A stretch of 37,467 nt of DNA from Spirulina subsalsa CS-330. Lineage in GTDB: Bacteria > Cyanobacteriota > Cyanobacteriia > Cyanobacteriales > Spirulinaceae. Every line of letters begins with the position of its first letter. Position 1 is the stretch's first letter. The notes beneath the pieces were generated by a model. It worked only from the letters and a program-made list of their open reading frames with translations, was not told the DNA's origin and searched no databases. The stretch spans positions 1 to 37,467 of the forward strand of contig NZ_JAQMTY010000187.1 in assembly GCF_028330765.1 (NCBI RefSeq). The letters run 5' to 3'. The position numbers were made by a program, and so were the translations under genes. This document shows, in pieces, positions 10,671-20,018 of the stretch.

Positions 10671-11426
10671 TTAATCGTGCTCCTCGCCACCGTGACCTTC
10701 CATTGCTTCACCAATATAGGCTGCCGCTAATGTTGCGAAGATCAACGCTTGGATTGCACTCGTAAATAACCCCAAGGCCATCACGGGCAGGGGAATAAAT
10801 AACGGCACAAGTAACACCAGTACCGCAACCACCAATTCATCCGCCAGAATATTTCCGAAAAGACGGAAGCTGAGGGAGAGGGGCTTGGTAAAGTCTTCGA
10901 GGATATTAATCGGAAGTAAAATCGGGGTAGGTTCAATATACTTGGTTAAGTACCCCAACCCTCGTTTCTTAAATCCCGCGTAAAAATAGGCCAACGAGGT
11001 GAGCAGCGCGAGAGCAACCGTCGTATTGATGTCGTTGGTTGGCGCAGCCAATTCACCAGCCGGGAGGTGGACCAATTTCCATGGCACCAGTGCGCCCGAC
11101 CAGTTGGACACAAAAATGAACAAGAACAGCGTGCCCACAAAGGGAACCCAGGGACGATACTCTTTCTCGCCAATTTGATTTTTCACCAAATCCCGCAAGA
11201 ATTCGAGCGCGTATTCCATGAGGTTCTGTACCCCACTCGGTACCCTTTGGATGCTACGAGTGGCTGCGAGTGATGCCAACACCAGCACCGCAATGACAAA
11301 CCAAGAGACCATAAACACTTGGCCATGAACCTTGAGGTTGCCGATCTGCCAGTAGAAGTGTTGACCCACTTCGAGTTCAGCTAAAGGGAAGAAGGAGAGA
11401 CCCTTCAAACCAGTGAGAATTTCCAT
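10671..11426 (-). CDS. atpB: ATP synthase Fo subunit a
   Basis: A 251-residue proton-channel subunit facing the c-ring. The essential arginine is Arg188 in [15 protein letters not shown]. The cyanobacterial/plastid-type N-terminus ([18 protein letters not shown]) and the NWSGALVPW loop are present. The C-terminus ends [13 protein letters not shown]. It is the second gene of the operon after atpI. Confidence 0.98.
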   Translation of the reverse strand: MEILTGLKGLSFFPLAELEVGQHFYWQIGNLKVHGQVFMVSWFVIAVLVLASLAATRSIQRVPSGVQNLMEYALEFLRDLVKNQIGEKEYRPWVPFVGTLFLFIFVSNWSGALVPWKLVHLPAGELAAPTNDINTTVALALLTSLAYFYAGFKKRGLGYLTKYIEPTPILLPINILEDFTKPLSLSFRLFGNILADELVVAVLVLLVPLFIPLPVMALGLFTSAIQALIFATLAAAYIGEAMEGHGGEEHD

Positions 11427-11495
11427 TGGGCGTTAAGTTCCCCAACTTTTTAAGGACAAGCTAGGTATCAATCCCAAGTCCAGCGTGGGCATTAT

Positions 11496-11942
11496 TTATG
11501 ATGACGATACAGGACGTAACGTAGACTGCACGACATAAATAATGATGGCGGCCTTATAGGTGATGAATCCTAGAAATATAGGCACAATATGTAACGTTTG
11601 CCATTGGGTGGCGATCACGATTAGTCCAATGAATGGAGCTAGTCGATTTGAGCCGAGGCGCTTTTTCTGAACCCCGATTCGTTCCACATCTCGCGCCAAC
11701 ATGCCTAGATAAACCACACCCACGCAGGCTCCAATCAAGTAATTGAGAGCTATATTGAGGGAGTAGGTGATCCAGACGGAAATGAAAACCACAGCAGTGA
11801 TGCCGAGGGTGACCCAAAGAAGGGTTTGTTTCAACTGGTAGTAGTCCTGCATGGCAGCACTGCTATCAGCGATCGCTGGATCGGCAGGGGAAGGCGCAGT
11901 GTCAGACTCAGGGACTGAATTGGCGTTAGGCTCATTCACCAT
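11496..11942 (-). CDS. atpI: ATP synthase subunit I (assembly factor)
   Basis: A 148-residue first gene of the atp operon. It has an acidic, Pro/Ala-rich N-terminus (about 35 residues) and four hydrophobic helices. The AtpI/Atp1 family pattern [23 protein letters not shown] is visible. AtpI proteins are thought to help assemble the c-ring and are not part of the mature enzyme. A GTG three codons downstream is an alternative start. Confidence 0.92.
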   Translation of the reverse strand: MVNEPNANSVPESDTAPSPADPAIADSSAAMQDYYQLKQTLLWVTLGITAVVFISVWITYSLNIALNYLIGACVGVVYLGMLARDVERIGVQKKRLGSNRLAPFIGLIVIATQWQTLHIVPIFLGFITYKAAIIIYVVQSTLRPVSSS

Positions 11943-12217
11943 TAGGCTTTGTCATAGTCATACAAATGCTATCCGTTGCTGACAGCGATTAACGACCCAC
12001 CGCGTATTTGACTACTAGGGGGTGATGTTGAACCAGTGACTGTTAGGCAATGAATGGCAATTTGTCTGTGCCGATTGAACATGATGGCTCGTATGTTCCG
12101 AGCCAAGTGAAATCTTATCACGGTGCGGGATCAATTCTTAAAAATTTGTGTATGGGGGAAGGGGGTTGTGTTTGGGGGTTGAGGCGCGATCGCACACTCT
12201 CGATTGTCGCCGTCAAT
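11943..12217. other. Intergenic region upstream of atpI, with one hairpin
   Basis: This 275-bp gap separates the methyltransferase stop from atpI, so the atp promoter should be here. I could not fix a convincing -35/-10 pair. A perfect 6-bp inverted repeat GGCTCG-TATGTTC-CGAGCC lies at 12086-12104. It has no T-run on either side, so it is not a clear terminator. It may be an operator or a leader hairpin. Confidence 0.4.
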
Positions 12218-13390
12218 TCACCCCAAAACTAAGAGACGTTGTCGCCACAGTTGCCGCACGGTGGTCAAGTCGAGGGGGAGGGATGCCACCAGTTGGCCGA
12301 CGGTTTTTTCCCCGTCGCAGGCTTCGAGGGCGGCGAATTCAGCATCGCTGAGTTGGATCAGTTCGTAGTCATCATTGAACAGGCTGCGACTGGGCCAGCC
12401 GTGGAGACAGGGATGGCGGCGGGGCACGGCGGCGAGGAGTTCGCCATCGTCGGCCCAATCGGTGGGGGTGAAGGGGGGACGGGCGAGGAAGAATTCGTAG
12501 TGGGTGATGGCTTTGGGGTCGAGGAGCTCGATCAGGCGGTAGCGATCGCGCTCCACCAACGCCTGCCCCCGCGCCATCAAGTCGGAGGATGGGCCCAAAA
12601 GCCGCTCTAATTGCCAAAACTGCGGGTTAGAAAAGCCGACGAATTCCAGCCCCGACGCATCGATTAATTCAAACAGGCTTTGGATCGTGTAGTCCACTTC
12701 CTGGGGATGCACGTACATGTCGGCGAAACATTCATCGCGGCGATTTTCCCCCGACCAGCGTTCGTTTTCCCGTTGGACGAGGGGGTTCTGTTCCGGGAGG
12801 GTGGCAAAAATATCGCGCCCCACGGCCACGCCATCGGTGTAGTCGCCGCGCTTGTTGCCTTGGAGGAGGGCGATCGCTTCTTGCATTAGTTGAATTTCCC
12901 ACCGTCCCAAGGCCGCATAGACAAAAATATGCATCAAGCCACCGGGGGCGAGCTTTTGGGCGATGGATTGAATTCCGGCGATCGGGTCGGGTAAATGGTG
13001 CAACACTCCGACGCAGTTAATTAGGTCGAATTCCCCCGGTAGTTTGAGCGCGGCTTCTTCGAGGGGCATCTGGCGAAAGGTGACGCGATCGGCCCCAGAA
13101 CGCCGACATCGTTCCCGCGCTACGGCCAACGCCCCTGCACTGAGATCGATGGCCGTCACCTGAGCGTGAGGATTGAGATGGACGAGGTAGTCTGTGCCGT
13201 TGCCCGTGCCGCATCCCGCATCCAAAATCTGAATATCCTCCCGCGCCGGACTGCGCCCCGTGCAAAAACTATGGGCCGCCACCCAAGTCCAGCGCCAGTT
13301 ATAGCCGGGGGGCGGGGCATCGGAGAGGGGATCGGGGGGAAAGGGGTAGGTATTGTAGAGCTTGGCGACGGCGGCCTGAATGTCGGACAT
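12218..13390 (-). CDS. Class I SAM-dependent methyltransferase
   Basis: A 390-residue methyltransferase. The SAM-binding motif I is LDAGCGTG (residues 56-63), with the acidic ribose-binding residue in ITAIDLS-like TAIDLSAGAL (about 79-88). The post-motif INCVGVLHHLPDP is typical of small-molecule methyltransferases. The N-terminus begins with an aromatic motif, YNTYPFPPDPL. The last ~60 residues (ELIQLSDAEFAALEACDGEKTVGQL onward) look like a small PqqD- or winged-helix-type domain, which can bind peptides. The substrate is unknown. It is followed by the atp promoter region on the same strand. Confidence 0.85.
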   Translation of the reverse strand: MSDIQAAVAKLYNTYPFPPDPLSDAPPPGYNWRWTWVAAHSFCTGRSPAREDIQILDAGCGTGNGTDYLVHLNPHAQVTAIDLSAGALAVARERCRRSGADRVTFRQMPLEEAALKLPGEFDLINCVGVLHHLPDPIAGIQSIAQKLAPGGLMHIFVYAALGRWEIQLMQEAIALLQGNKRGDYTDGVAVGRDIFATLPEQNPLVQRENERWSGENRRDECFADMYVHPQEVDYTIQSLFELIDASGLEFVGFSNPQFWQLERLLGPSSDLMARGQALVERDRYRLIELLDPKAITHYEFFLARPPFTPTDWADDGELLAAVPRRHPCLHGWPSRSLFNDDYELIQLSDAEFAALEACDGEKTVGQLVASLPLDLTTVRQLWRQRLLVLG

Positions 13391-13591
13391 GGCGAGTCAA
13401 CGGATAACACGAGTGATGAGTGTGCCTATTATCCCACTCTCTTCAGCCTGAGGGAGAAAAAGGCAGCATTCTGTCCAAAGGCCTTCCTTTTGATAGACCT
13501 GGAATCTTTCTTGATCCCTCAATCTAGAGATGTCAAGGCGGGGGGGATTTCGGTGTAATGGTAAGTGAAGTCAACGAGGTACACATTGTTT

Positions 13592-14128
13592 ATGCGTACG
13601 ATCAATATCGGTTTAACCGACAACCAACGACAGGGCGTAGTGAGTTTACTCAACGCCAACTTAGCGGACTTCTACCTGTTGTCAATCAAAACGCGGAAAT
13701 ACCACTGGGATGTGGTGGGCCCGCAGTTCCGCACGCTCCATGAGATTTGGAACGAGCAATATGAAGCGATCGCGGCCAACATTGATGCGATCGCCGAACG
13801 AACCCGCGCCCTAGGGGGTTATCCCATCGGGACGGCGGCCAACTTCTTGCAACTCACCACCCTCCGGGAACATCCGGGTGACTTACCCAGCGCCTCAGAA
13901 ATGGTGTCCCGCCTGGTGTTAGACCATGAGCAAATCATTCGGAATTTGCGATCGCACATTACCCAGTGCAGCGAAAAATTCAACGACGAAGGCACTGCCG
14001 ATTTCCTCACGGGCCTGATGGAAGCTCATGAAGAGATGGCCTGGATGCTGCGATCGTTCATCGACGGTGAACCCGTTTCCCCCGATTCTGCCATGCAGCC
14101 CCACGGTGTAGCCACGCTCAAAGTGTAA
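13592..14128 (+). CDS. Dps-family miniferritin
   Basis: A 178-residue Dps: a dodecameric shell that oxidises and stores iron with peroxide and protects DNA. Ferroxidase ligands are readable: His38 ([11 protein letters not shown]), His50 (TLHEIW), Asp65 and Glu69 ([13 protein letters not shown]), with the spacing of E. coli His51/His63/Asp78/Glu82. By this spacing Asn54 sits where E. coli has Asp67. I placed the start at MRTINIGL; a GTG nine codons earlier is possible. A general stress protein gene follows after 44 bp and probably shares its transcript. A different, dead Dps copy lies near the right end of the window. Confidence 0.93.
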   Translation: MRTINIGLTDNQRQGVVSLLNANLADFYLLSIKTRKYHWDVVGPQFRTLHEIWNEQYEAIAANIDAIAERTRALGGYPIGTAANFLQLTTLREHPGDLPSASEMVSRLVLDHEQIIRNLRSHITQCSEKFNDEGTADFLTGLMEAHEEMAWMLRSFIDGEPVSPDSAMQPHGVATLKV

Positions 14129-14172
14129 TGGCCCCCTCTCCTCACCTGCACCATTCAATAATAGGAGGCCCG

Positions 14173-14943
14173 ATGACATACACAGCAGAACGAACGATCA
14201 CCGCAATTTTCACCACCGAAGCACAGGTCAGAACCGCCGTTGACCGCCTCATCGATCGCGGCGTAGACCGCGAACACCTCTCCGTGATGGGACGTAATTT
14301 CCAGTCGGAAACCCGGATTTCAGGGTTTATCACGAAAAAAGATGTGATCTTAGGTGGACTCCGCACGGGGGCTGTGTTTGGGTCGCTGTTCGGCAGTATC
14401 CTCAGTCTCTTTACGGGTATCGGCGTTCTCTTCATCCCCTTTGTGGGTTCTGTGGTGGCGGCTGGGCCGATTAGCTCGATTCTCTTAGGGGCGGCTACGG
14501 GTGCGATCGCCGGTGGAGCCGGAGCCGGTTTAGTCTCATTCCTCACCACATTAGGCATGCCGAAAGACAAAGCCGCCCTCTATCAAACTCGCCTGCAAGC
14601 CGGTGAATACGTCCTCATGGCCGAAGTCCCGGCGGCGAAATCCGGTGAATATCAACTCTTGATGGAAAGTGTAGGCGGCGACGAAATCCACATTGCCGAG
14701 CAAGCCCTACCCCGTCCCTGTCCCGGACGCTGTGAGTCTCCCGAAGACTTATCCCCGGAAATTCGGACGCACCTGTCCGAGGACGCGCAACAGGTTTTCA
14801 TCAAGACCTACAACCAGCAGCTTGACGCGACCGGCCGCGAAATCGAAGCCGAACAAGCCGCATGGCAAACAATCCATGACCAGTTTGAGGAAGACGATGC
14901 GGGCCGCTGGACAACTCGCAAGCGTGAAGCCGTCACCGCTTAA
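14173..14943 (+). CDS. General-stress-protein-17M-like domain fused to ChaB domain
   Basis: A 256-residue protein with a strong ribosome site (AGGAGG) 4 nt before the ATG. The N-terminal ~60 residues ([23 protein letters not shown]) match the GSP17M/YflT-like alpha/beta fold. Residues ~58-125 are a Gly/Ala-rich hydrophobic glycine-zipper-like region ([26 protein letters not shown]). A ferredoxin-like strand set follows ([27 protein letters not shown]). The last ~65 residues are a ChaB-like domain ([22 protein letters not shown], ending [12 protein letters not shown]). ChaB is normally a separate small protein. The function is unknown, but the pairing with Dps suggests oxidative, osmotic or desiccation stress. 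Confidence 0.82.
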   Translation: MTYTAERTITAIFTTEAQVRTAVDRLIDRGVDREHLSVMGRNFQSETRISGFITKKDVILGGLRTGAVFGSLFGSILSLFTGIGVLFIPFVGSVVAAGPISSILLGAATGAIAGGAGAGLVSFLTTLGMPKDKAALYQTRLQAGEYVLMAEVPAAKSGEYQLLMESVGGDEIHIAEQALPRPCPGRCESPEDLSPEIRTHLSEDAQQVFIKTYNQQLDATGREIEAEQAAWQTIHDQFEEDDAGRWTTRKREAVTA

Positions 14944-14955
14944 CGCTTGACGTGA

Positions 14956-15069
14956 TTCCCTTTGGGGGGAACCTTGGTCAAAGGAGATGGCGACATCCGC
15001 AAAACCCTAGAGGTCGAAGTTGAAGGTAAACCCGCCGTCATTGCGAAATCGACCTTAGCCGTTGAATAA
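14956..15069 (+). pseudogene. Orphan 3' coding fragment, origin unknown
   Basis: A short open frame begins right after a TGA and encodes about 37 residues, ending KPAVIAKSTLAVE. Its composition (GDGDIRKTLEVEVEGKP) looks like genuine beta-strand protein rather than noise. There is no ATG; the only start is a TTG with a poor ribosome site. A terminator sits 10 bp beyond the stop. I read it as the remaining C-terminal piece of a lost gene, but a tiny gene from the TTG is possible. The family was not recognised. Confidence 0.4.
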
Positions 15070-15079
15070 CACGACCCAA

Positions 15080-15103
15080 ACGCCCCTCACGGGGGGTGTT
15101 TTT
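15080..15103 (+). terminator. Intrinsic terminator after the dps/stress gene unit
   Basis: The stem ACGCCCC / GGGGTGT (7 bp with one G-T pair) closes a 6-nt loop and runs into TTTTT. It faces the dps and ChaB-fusion genes and would end their transcript before narM. Confidence 0.75.
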
Positions 15104-15235
15104 CAGCGGAGGTTAGCCGCCCTCAGCCGCCGCTCTCATCCCAACCGATCCCCCATCGTTTCCACGGCATCTAGCGAGTGCAATACTTTTAGAGACGAGG
15201 AAACATTGAGAGATCACGACGCGAAAGGGGATGCC

Positions 15236-15685
15236 ATGACATTTTTTCAATTTGAGCAGGATTTTGTCGAATCCTTGCGCTGTATTCCGATGCGAGTGCG
15301 GATGAAGCTGGATACCTGTGGGGTGAAGTTAAAGCTGGATCACTGGCATCGCTTCAGTTTAGACGAACGCCAAACACTGGTTGATCAACCTTGCACAACG
15401 GACAGCGAAGCCACGCTCTACCGTGACCAGTTACAAGCCATGGTGATCGCGCATATGGGCAAACCCGCCTCAGAATTAGACATTCCCAGCAATCCCCCCT
15501 GGTTAAACGCGGGCGAGATTCCCCCGGCGGTGACGGAACAGGCGGCCAAGGTGGGGTTAACGATTACCCTTGAGCAATGGCAATCACTGCAACCGGATCA
15601 ACGGTTTGCCTTAATTAAACTCAGTCGGCCCAGTCATGAAAACCGCAATTTTCAACCGGCCATGATGGAGCTTGGCTTGGCTTAA
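15236..15685 (+). CDS. narM: NarM-like nitrate reductase associated protein
   Basis: A 149-residue cyanobacterial protein of the nitrate-reductase-associated family (PF09655, as I recall). NarM is needed for nitrate reductase activity in Synechococcus elongatus, probably in maturation of NarB. Readable family features are FFQFEQDFVESLRCIPMRVRMKLD at the N-terminus, DTCGVKLKLDHW, and the C-terminal QRFALIKLSRPSHENRNF. I chose the ATG at MTFFQFEQ because AAGGGG lies just before it; the longer frame upstream runs through the preceding terminator. narB is not in the window. Its stop codon overlaps that of the convergent xth gene in a shared TTAA. Confidence 0.85.
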   Translation: MTFFQFEQDFVESLRCIPMRVRMKLDTCGVKLKLDHWHRFSLDERQTLVDQPCTTDSEATLYRDQLQAMVIAHMGKPASELDIPSNPPWLNAGEIPPAVTEQAAKVGLTITLEQWQSLQPDQRFALIKLSRPSHENRNFQPAMMELGLA

Positions 15686-16470
15686 TTGCGCAGGTCAACG
15701 ATGACGGGGGTGTGATCGCTGGGTTTTTCGCGGCGGCGGGGTTCAATGTCGATGGTGCAGGCTTGGGCGCGATCGCACAAACCAGCCGTCAAATAAATAT
15801 GGTCAATGCGCCAGCCGCGATTATTCGCAAATCCCCCCCGCCGATAGTCCCACCAACTGTAATGGCCACCGTCCGGGGTAAACTGCCGGAAAATATCGGT
15901 GAATCCTAAACTCAGCACCGAGGCCAGGGCTTCCCGCTCTGGGGGTGAGGCCATGATGTGCTTGTCTTTGCCATCGGGTTTATAAATGTCGCGGTCATCG
16001 GGAGCCACATTAAAATCGCCACAAACGCAAAGATCCGGCACTGCGGAGCCTTGCAATTGGGCGAGATAGGTTTTTAACAGGGCAAACCAACGCAGTTTGT
16101 AGTCGTATTTTTCACTGGCGATCGCTGACCCATTAGGCACATACAAATTCACCACCCGCACCCCCCCAATCACCGCCGTAATCACCCGCTTCTGCTCATC
16201 GAGATCCGTCTCTTCCCCCAACACTGCACCAAATCCCGCGCTAATTTCCGTCATGGGGTGACGGCTCAAAATTGCCACGCCGTTGTAGGACTTTTGCCCC
16301 GAAATTGCCAATTGATAGCCGATCGCCTCAAAGGGTTCGCGGGGAAAATCCAGGTCTACCACTTTCGTCTCTTGCAAACAGAGCACATCGACGGGATTCG
16401 CCGCCAGCCAATCGAGGACAATGGCTTGACGGCTGCGGATTGAGTTGACATTCCACGTTGCGATTTTCAT
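15682..16470 (-). CDS. xth: Exodeoxyribonuclease III (AP endonuclease)
   Basis: A 262-residue enzyme of the exonuclease III/EEP family, which cuts 5' of abasic sites and trims 3' ends in base excision repair. Catalytic motifs in order are WNVNSIR, CLQETKV (metal-binding Glu), NLYVPNG, CGDFNVAP (Asp/Asn pair), RIDHIYLT and SDHTPVIVDL (catalytic Asp-His). The start at MKIATWNVNS matches the family. It converges on narM, sharing the TTAA. Confidence 0.95.
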   Translation of the reverse strand: MKIATWNVNSIRSRQAIVLDWLAANPVDVLCLQETKVVDLDFPREPFEAIGYQLAISGQKSYNGVAILSRHPMTEISAGFGAVLGEETDLDEQKRVITAVIGGVRVVNLYVPNGSAIASEKYDYKLRWFALLKTYLAQLQGSAVPDLCVCGDFNVAPDDRDIYKPDGKDKHIMASPPEREALASVLSLGFTDIFRQFTPDGGHYSWWDYRRGGFANNRGWRIDHIYLTAGLCDRAQACTIDIEPRRREKPSDHTPVIVDLRN

Positions 16471-16573
16471 TCGATTTCTCGGCACATTGGGTCTTCGATT
16501 GTCCCATATTTTTACCGTGCCTCGTTCTGCACCCTGAGCCTGTTGAAGGGCAGCACATCCCACCAGACACCTG

Positions 16574-17329
16574 CTACACCGCCAGGAATTTTTGAATCAC
16601 TTCTTGGCTGAGGTCTTGGGTATCGCCCGATGCGACAATGCCGCCTTTTTGCATGGCGTAGTAGCGATCGGCTTGGCGGACGAAATGGAGGTGTTGTTCC
16701 ACGAGGAGAACGGAAATGCCGGTATTGGCGATGATGCCCTTCACAGCGGCTTCGATTTCGAGAATGATTGACGGCTGAATCCCTTCGGTGGGTTCATCTA
16801 AAACGAGGAGTTGCGGTTTCCCCATCAGGGCGCGGGCGATCGCTAACTGCTGCTGTTGCCCCCCACTCAAATCGCCCCCCATCCGATGCAACATCGTCCG
16901 CAACACCGGAAACAATTCAAAAATTTCGTCCGGGATCTCGTTGCGCTTGGTAATCCCTTTCGGTCGCGCTTCGAGTCCTAACAGCAAATTTTCCCGCACC
17001 GTTACCCGTGGAATCACTTCCCGACCCTGGGGCACATACCCAATCCCCATCCGCGCCCGCTGATCCGGCGACTTTTTAACAATATCCTGCTCAAACAACT
17101 GCAACGAACCGCTGCGGGGTTTGAGCAACCCCATAATTGTTTTTAATAAGGTGGTTTTACCCACACCGTTCCGCCCAATTAAGCAGACCATTTCCCCGGT
17201 GCGAATACTCATATCTACATTGCGTAAAATATGACTTTCACCATAGAAAACATTCAACCCCGAAACATTTAAAATCGGGCGACTCGGACGGTTCGTGTCA
17301 GCTTTTTTTTCTAAGGTGGGATTCGTCAT
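16574..17329 (-). CDS. urtE: Urea ABC transporter ATPase UrtE
   Basis: A 251-residue ATP-binding subunit of the branched-chain-amino-acid-type urea importer, LivF-like. Walker A is GRNGVGKTT, the signature is LSGGQQQQLAIARAL, and Walker B is LLVLDEPTEGIQPSII. The switch His is in LLVEQHLHF. It is the last gene of urtABCDE, and its start lies 63 bp after the urtD stop. Confidence 0.94.
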   Translation of the reverse strand: MTNPTLEKKADTNRPSRPILNVSGLNVFYGESHILRNVDMSIRTGEMVCLIGRNGVGKTTLLKTIMGLLKPRSGSLQLFEQDIVKKSPDQRARMGIGYVPQGREVIPRVTVRENLLLGLEARPKGITKRNEIPDEIFELFPVLRTMLHRMGGDLSGGQQQQLAIARALMGKPQLLVLDEPTEGIQPSIILEIEAAVKGIIANTGISVLLVEQHLHFVRQADRYYAMQKGGIVASGDTQDLSQEVIQKFLAV

Positions 17330-17392
17330 AGGATTAGAGGTGAGATGGTTAGAATGGGATCAATGTTGGATTGGCAGGCGATCAAGGGTTGG

Positions 17393-18547
17393 TTAGGTGA
17401 CGTTGAGATAGTCGTCTAATGTGCCGTTGGTCATGCCGAGGTTGATGGCTTCTTCGGTTTGACTCACCACCCCATCGGGCAGATTGAGCAGCTCTAACAA
17501 TTTTTGATAGACCACACTTTCTTGCTCATTAATTGTGTTGGCGCGGATGATTTCATAGCAGAGTTTTAAGACCTGTTCTTTTTCCTGTTCAGTTTCTAAT
17601 TGCGGGATCAGGCTTTCTAACGAAGTTTCTTTACTGAGGTAGTTTTGCAGTTCTTGGCGGAGGTCGTCTTGTTGGGTGGGGTCGGGGGCGAATTTCCGGC
17701 TTAATCGGGTCAAGATAACTTGTAATTGTTCAGGGGCAAAATACCCATCGGCCCAGGCCATGGCGGCGGCAATCCGTAAAATGCGCAGTTGCGATGGGCT
17801 AATCGTGGGGGCTTGGCCGAGATAGACTTCAATGACGCGGGGATCGTCTTGAATTTCGTCCATGGAGCCTTCGCACAGTACCGAGCCTTGATGTAAGACG
17901 GTGACTTGGCGGGCAATTTGGCGGACGAATTCCATGTCATGCTCGATGACGATGATCGAATGACTTTGGGCGAGGGAGATTAATAAATCACCGACGCGCT
18001 CGGTTTCTTCGTCGGTGAGGCCGGCGACGGGTTCATCAACGAGGAGGAGTTCGGGGGATTGGGCGACGAGCATCCCGATTTCGAGGCGTTGTTTTTCGCC
18101 GTGGGACAGGAGATTGGCGGGGAGGTCGGCTTTACTGGCGAGGCTGACGGTTTCAAGGAGTTGGATGACGGTGGCGCGATCGCGCTTTTCCGGTTTCTTA
18201 AACAGGGTTGCCAGCACATTTTTATTGCGGTTACAGGCCAGGTCTAAATTCTCCCGCACCGTCAAGTTGAGATAAACGCGGGGAGTTTGGAACTTGCGAC
18301 CCACCCCCAAGCGGGAAATCGTATGTTCTGGCAACTTGCGCAGGTCGCGCCCCTTAAAGCGCACGGAGCCGGAGGTGGGTTGTACTTTGCCGGTGATGAT
18401 GTCGAGAAAGGTGGTTTTTCCCGCACCATTGGGGCCAATAATCACCCGCAACTCACCGGGTTGCATCGCAAAGGTGAGGTTGTTGAGGGCTTTAAACCCG
18501 TCGAAGCTGACGGTGAGATGATCAATTTCCAGAATTGGTTGCGGCAT
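17393..18547 (-). CDS. urtD: Urea ABC transporter ATPase UrtD with TerB-like C-terminal extension
   Basis: A 384-residue protein, longer than a typical LivG-like UrtD (about 250). Residues 1-~245 are the ATPase: Walker A GPNGAGKTT, signature LSHGEKQRLEIG, Walker B LLLVDEPVAGLTDEE. Residues ~255-384 form an all-helical extension. AAAMAWADGYFAPEQLQVI followed by KLCYEIIRANTINEQE is the two-half acidic pattern of TerB/DUF533-like domains. No frameshift is visible, so the fusion is genuine in this sequence. The tail may sense a metal or a metabolite, or it may only position the ATPase; this is inference. Confidence 0.92.
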   Translation of the reverse strand: MPQPILEIDHLTVSFDGFKALNNLTFAMQPGELRVIIGPNGAGKTTFLDIITGKVQPTSGSVRFKGRDLRKLPEHTISRLGVGRKFQTPRVYLNLTVRENLDLACNRNKNVLATLFKKPEKRDRATVIQLLETVSLASKADLPANLLSHGEKQRLEIGMLVAQSPELLLVDEPVAGLTDEETERVGDLLISLAQSHSIIVIEHDMEFVRQIARQVTVLHQGSVLCEGSMDEIQDDPRVIEVYLGQAPTISPSQLRILRIAAAMAWADGYFAPEQLQVILTRLSRKFAPDPTQQDDLRQELQNYLSKETSLESLIPQLETEQEKEQVLKLCYEIIRANTINEQESVVYQKLLELLNLPDGVVSQTEEAINLGMTNGTLDDYLNVT

Positions 18548-18660
18548 AACAGGACGGGGGAGAAACGTCAGGAAGGCGAGATCAAAAGCATCAAGGTCGT
18601 CGGGCGATCGTCGTCATTACAGAGAGGGTGCAGCGGGTCGAATGCCCCCCGAACCCGGCT

Positions 18661-19905
18661 TCACGGTCTTGAGCGATCCTCATCAACGGAATCACTGAGC
18701 GACTCAACGGGTTGAGGGGGATGGTCGGGCGGGGGAGTGGTGTGGAACTGCTCCCGTTCTTTTTGAAGGTCGGGGTCGTTGTCGAGGCTGGGATAGGTGA
18801 GCGCGGGCGGGGCAAAACCCAGGCGGCCGCGAATCTTCGGCCACAGGGTCTCATTAAACAGCCCAACAATGCCATTGGGGAGCACGGTGACCACGAGCAA
18901 GAAGAGAAACCCTTGGAAAAAGAGCCACACTTCCGGAAATTGGGTGCTGAGGGTGGTGCGGGCATATTGGACGAGGAGCGTCCCCAACACGGCACCGACG
19001 AGGGTGGCACGACCGCCGACGGCGACCCAGATCACCATTTCAATGGAAAAGGCGACTTCCATGGCGCTGGGGGTGATGATGCCGGATTGGACGGTGTAGA
19101 GCGCACCGGCCACGCCGGCGATGCCACCGGAGACGGCAAAGACGAGGACTTTAAACCAGGTGGGGTCGTAGCCGGAGAAGCGCACCCGGTTTTCATCGTC
19201 CCGGATGGCGACGAGGAGCCGCCCAAAGCGACCACTGGTGAGCCAGCGACAGAGGAGATAGATCGCGATCGCCGCCAGCACCGTGTATTGATAAAACGTC
19301 CATTGCATCCGGGGCGAACTGACCACCTGGCCAAACAGTTCGGTGGTGTCGGTTTTCAGGCCGTTGGTGCCGTTGATCAGTTTTTGTTGTCCGGTGAAAA
19401 AGTTATAGAAAACGAGGAGCGCGGCTTGGGTGAGGATGGAAAAATACACCCCTTTAATCCGGTTGCGGAACACCACAAACCCAAGGATCGCCGCAACGAT
19501 CGCAGGCACAATGATCACCAGCAGCACCGTGATCGGCAGGGAATAGTAGGGATACCAAAAGAAGGGGAGTTTCTGCACGCCGTAGAGGCTGAAAAAGTCG
19601 GGAATCTGGCCCTCCGGGAGTTGGAGGCTGAGGTGCATTGCTAAGCCATACCCCCCCAGGGCAAAGAAAATACCATGGCCCAAACTGAGCAGGCCGGTGT
19701 AGCCCCAAATCAGGTCAATCCCAAGGGCGACGATCGCCAGGGACAAAAATCGTCCCAACAATTTAAGCTGAAACGCGGACAACAGAGACGGCAACACCCC
19801 CATCATCCCGATCGCTAACACAATCAAGGTGATGCCTTCAATGATGAAGCGTTGCCTTGCGATCGCTTGTTTCGGATTCCTTTGATTCACACCATTCACC
19901 GTCAT
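18661..19905 (-). CDS. urtC: Urea ABC transporter permease UrtC
   Basis: A 414-residue LivM-type permease with about nine to ten membrane helices. The family motif LGIDLIWGYTGLLSLGHGIFFALGGYG and the ATPase-coupling region DDENRVRFSGYDPTWFKV are recognisable. The C-terminal ~45 residues are a Pro/Ser/Asp-rich cytoplasmic tail. I chose ATG at MTVNGVNQ; the longer frame adds a leader of 35 residues without hydrophobic or family similarity. The gap to urtB is 113 bp. Confidence 0.94.
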   Translation of the reverse strand: MTVNGVNQRNPKQAIARQRFIIEGITLIVLAIGMMGVLPSLLSAFQLKLLGRFLSLAIVALGIDLIWGYTGLLSLGHGIFFALGGYGLAMHLSLQLPEGQIPDFFSLYGVQKLPFFWYPYYSLPITVLLVIIVPAIVAAILGFVVFRNRIKGVYFSILTQAALLVFYNFFTGQQKLINGTNGLKTDTTELFGQVVSSPRMQWTFYQYTVLAAIAIYLLCRWLTSGRFGRLLVAIRDDENRVRFSGYDPTWFKVLVFAVSGGIAGVAGALYTVQSGIITPSAMEVAFSIEMVIWVAVGGRATLVGAVLGTLLVQYARTTLSTQFPEVWLFFQGFLFLLVVTVLPNGIVGLFNETLWPKIRGRLGFAPPALTYPSLDNDPDLQKEREQFHTTPPPDHPPQPVESLSDSVDEDRSRP

Positions 19906-20018
19906 AATTTTCTGTGCGGACGTTGTTGAACGATCAAGAGAGGCAGCAGTATCGAGGCTGAAACCCCAGGATGCAGCGTCAAGGCATCGGCTGTAGCCCA
20001 TCGCCCCCAAGAGTCGGG

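Noticed and set aside
12050-12232. Possible 60-residue ORF between atpI and the methyltransferase
   Set aside because: No ribosome site, overlaps the methyltransferase 3' end, and has no protein-like pattern.
18712-19644. 310-codon frame antisense to urtC
   Set aside because: Shadow of urtC; very Gly/Glu/His-rich and without a recognisable fold.
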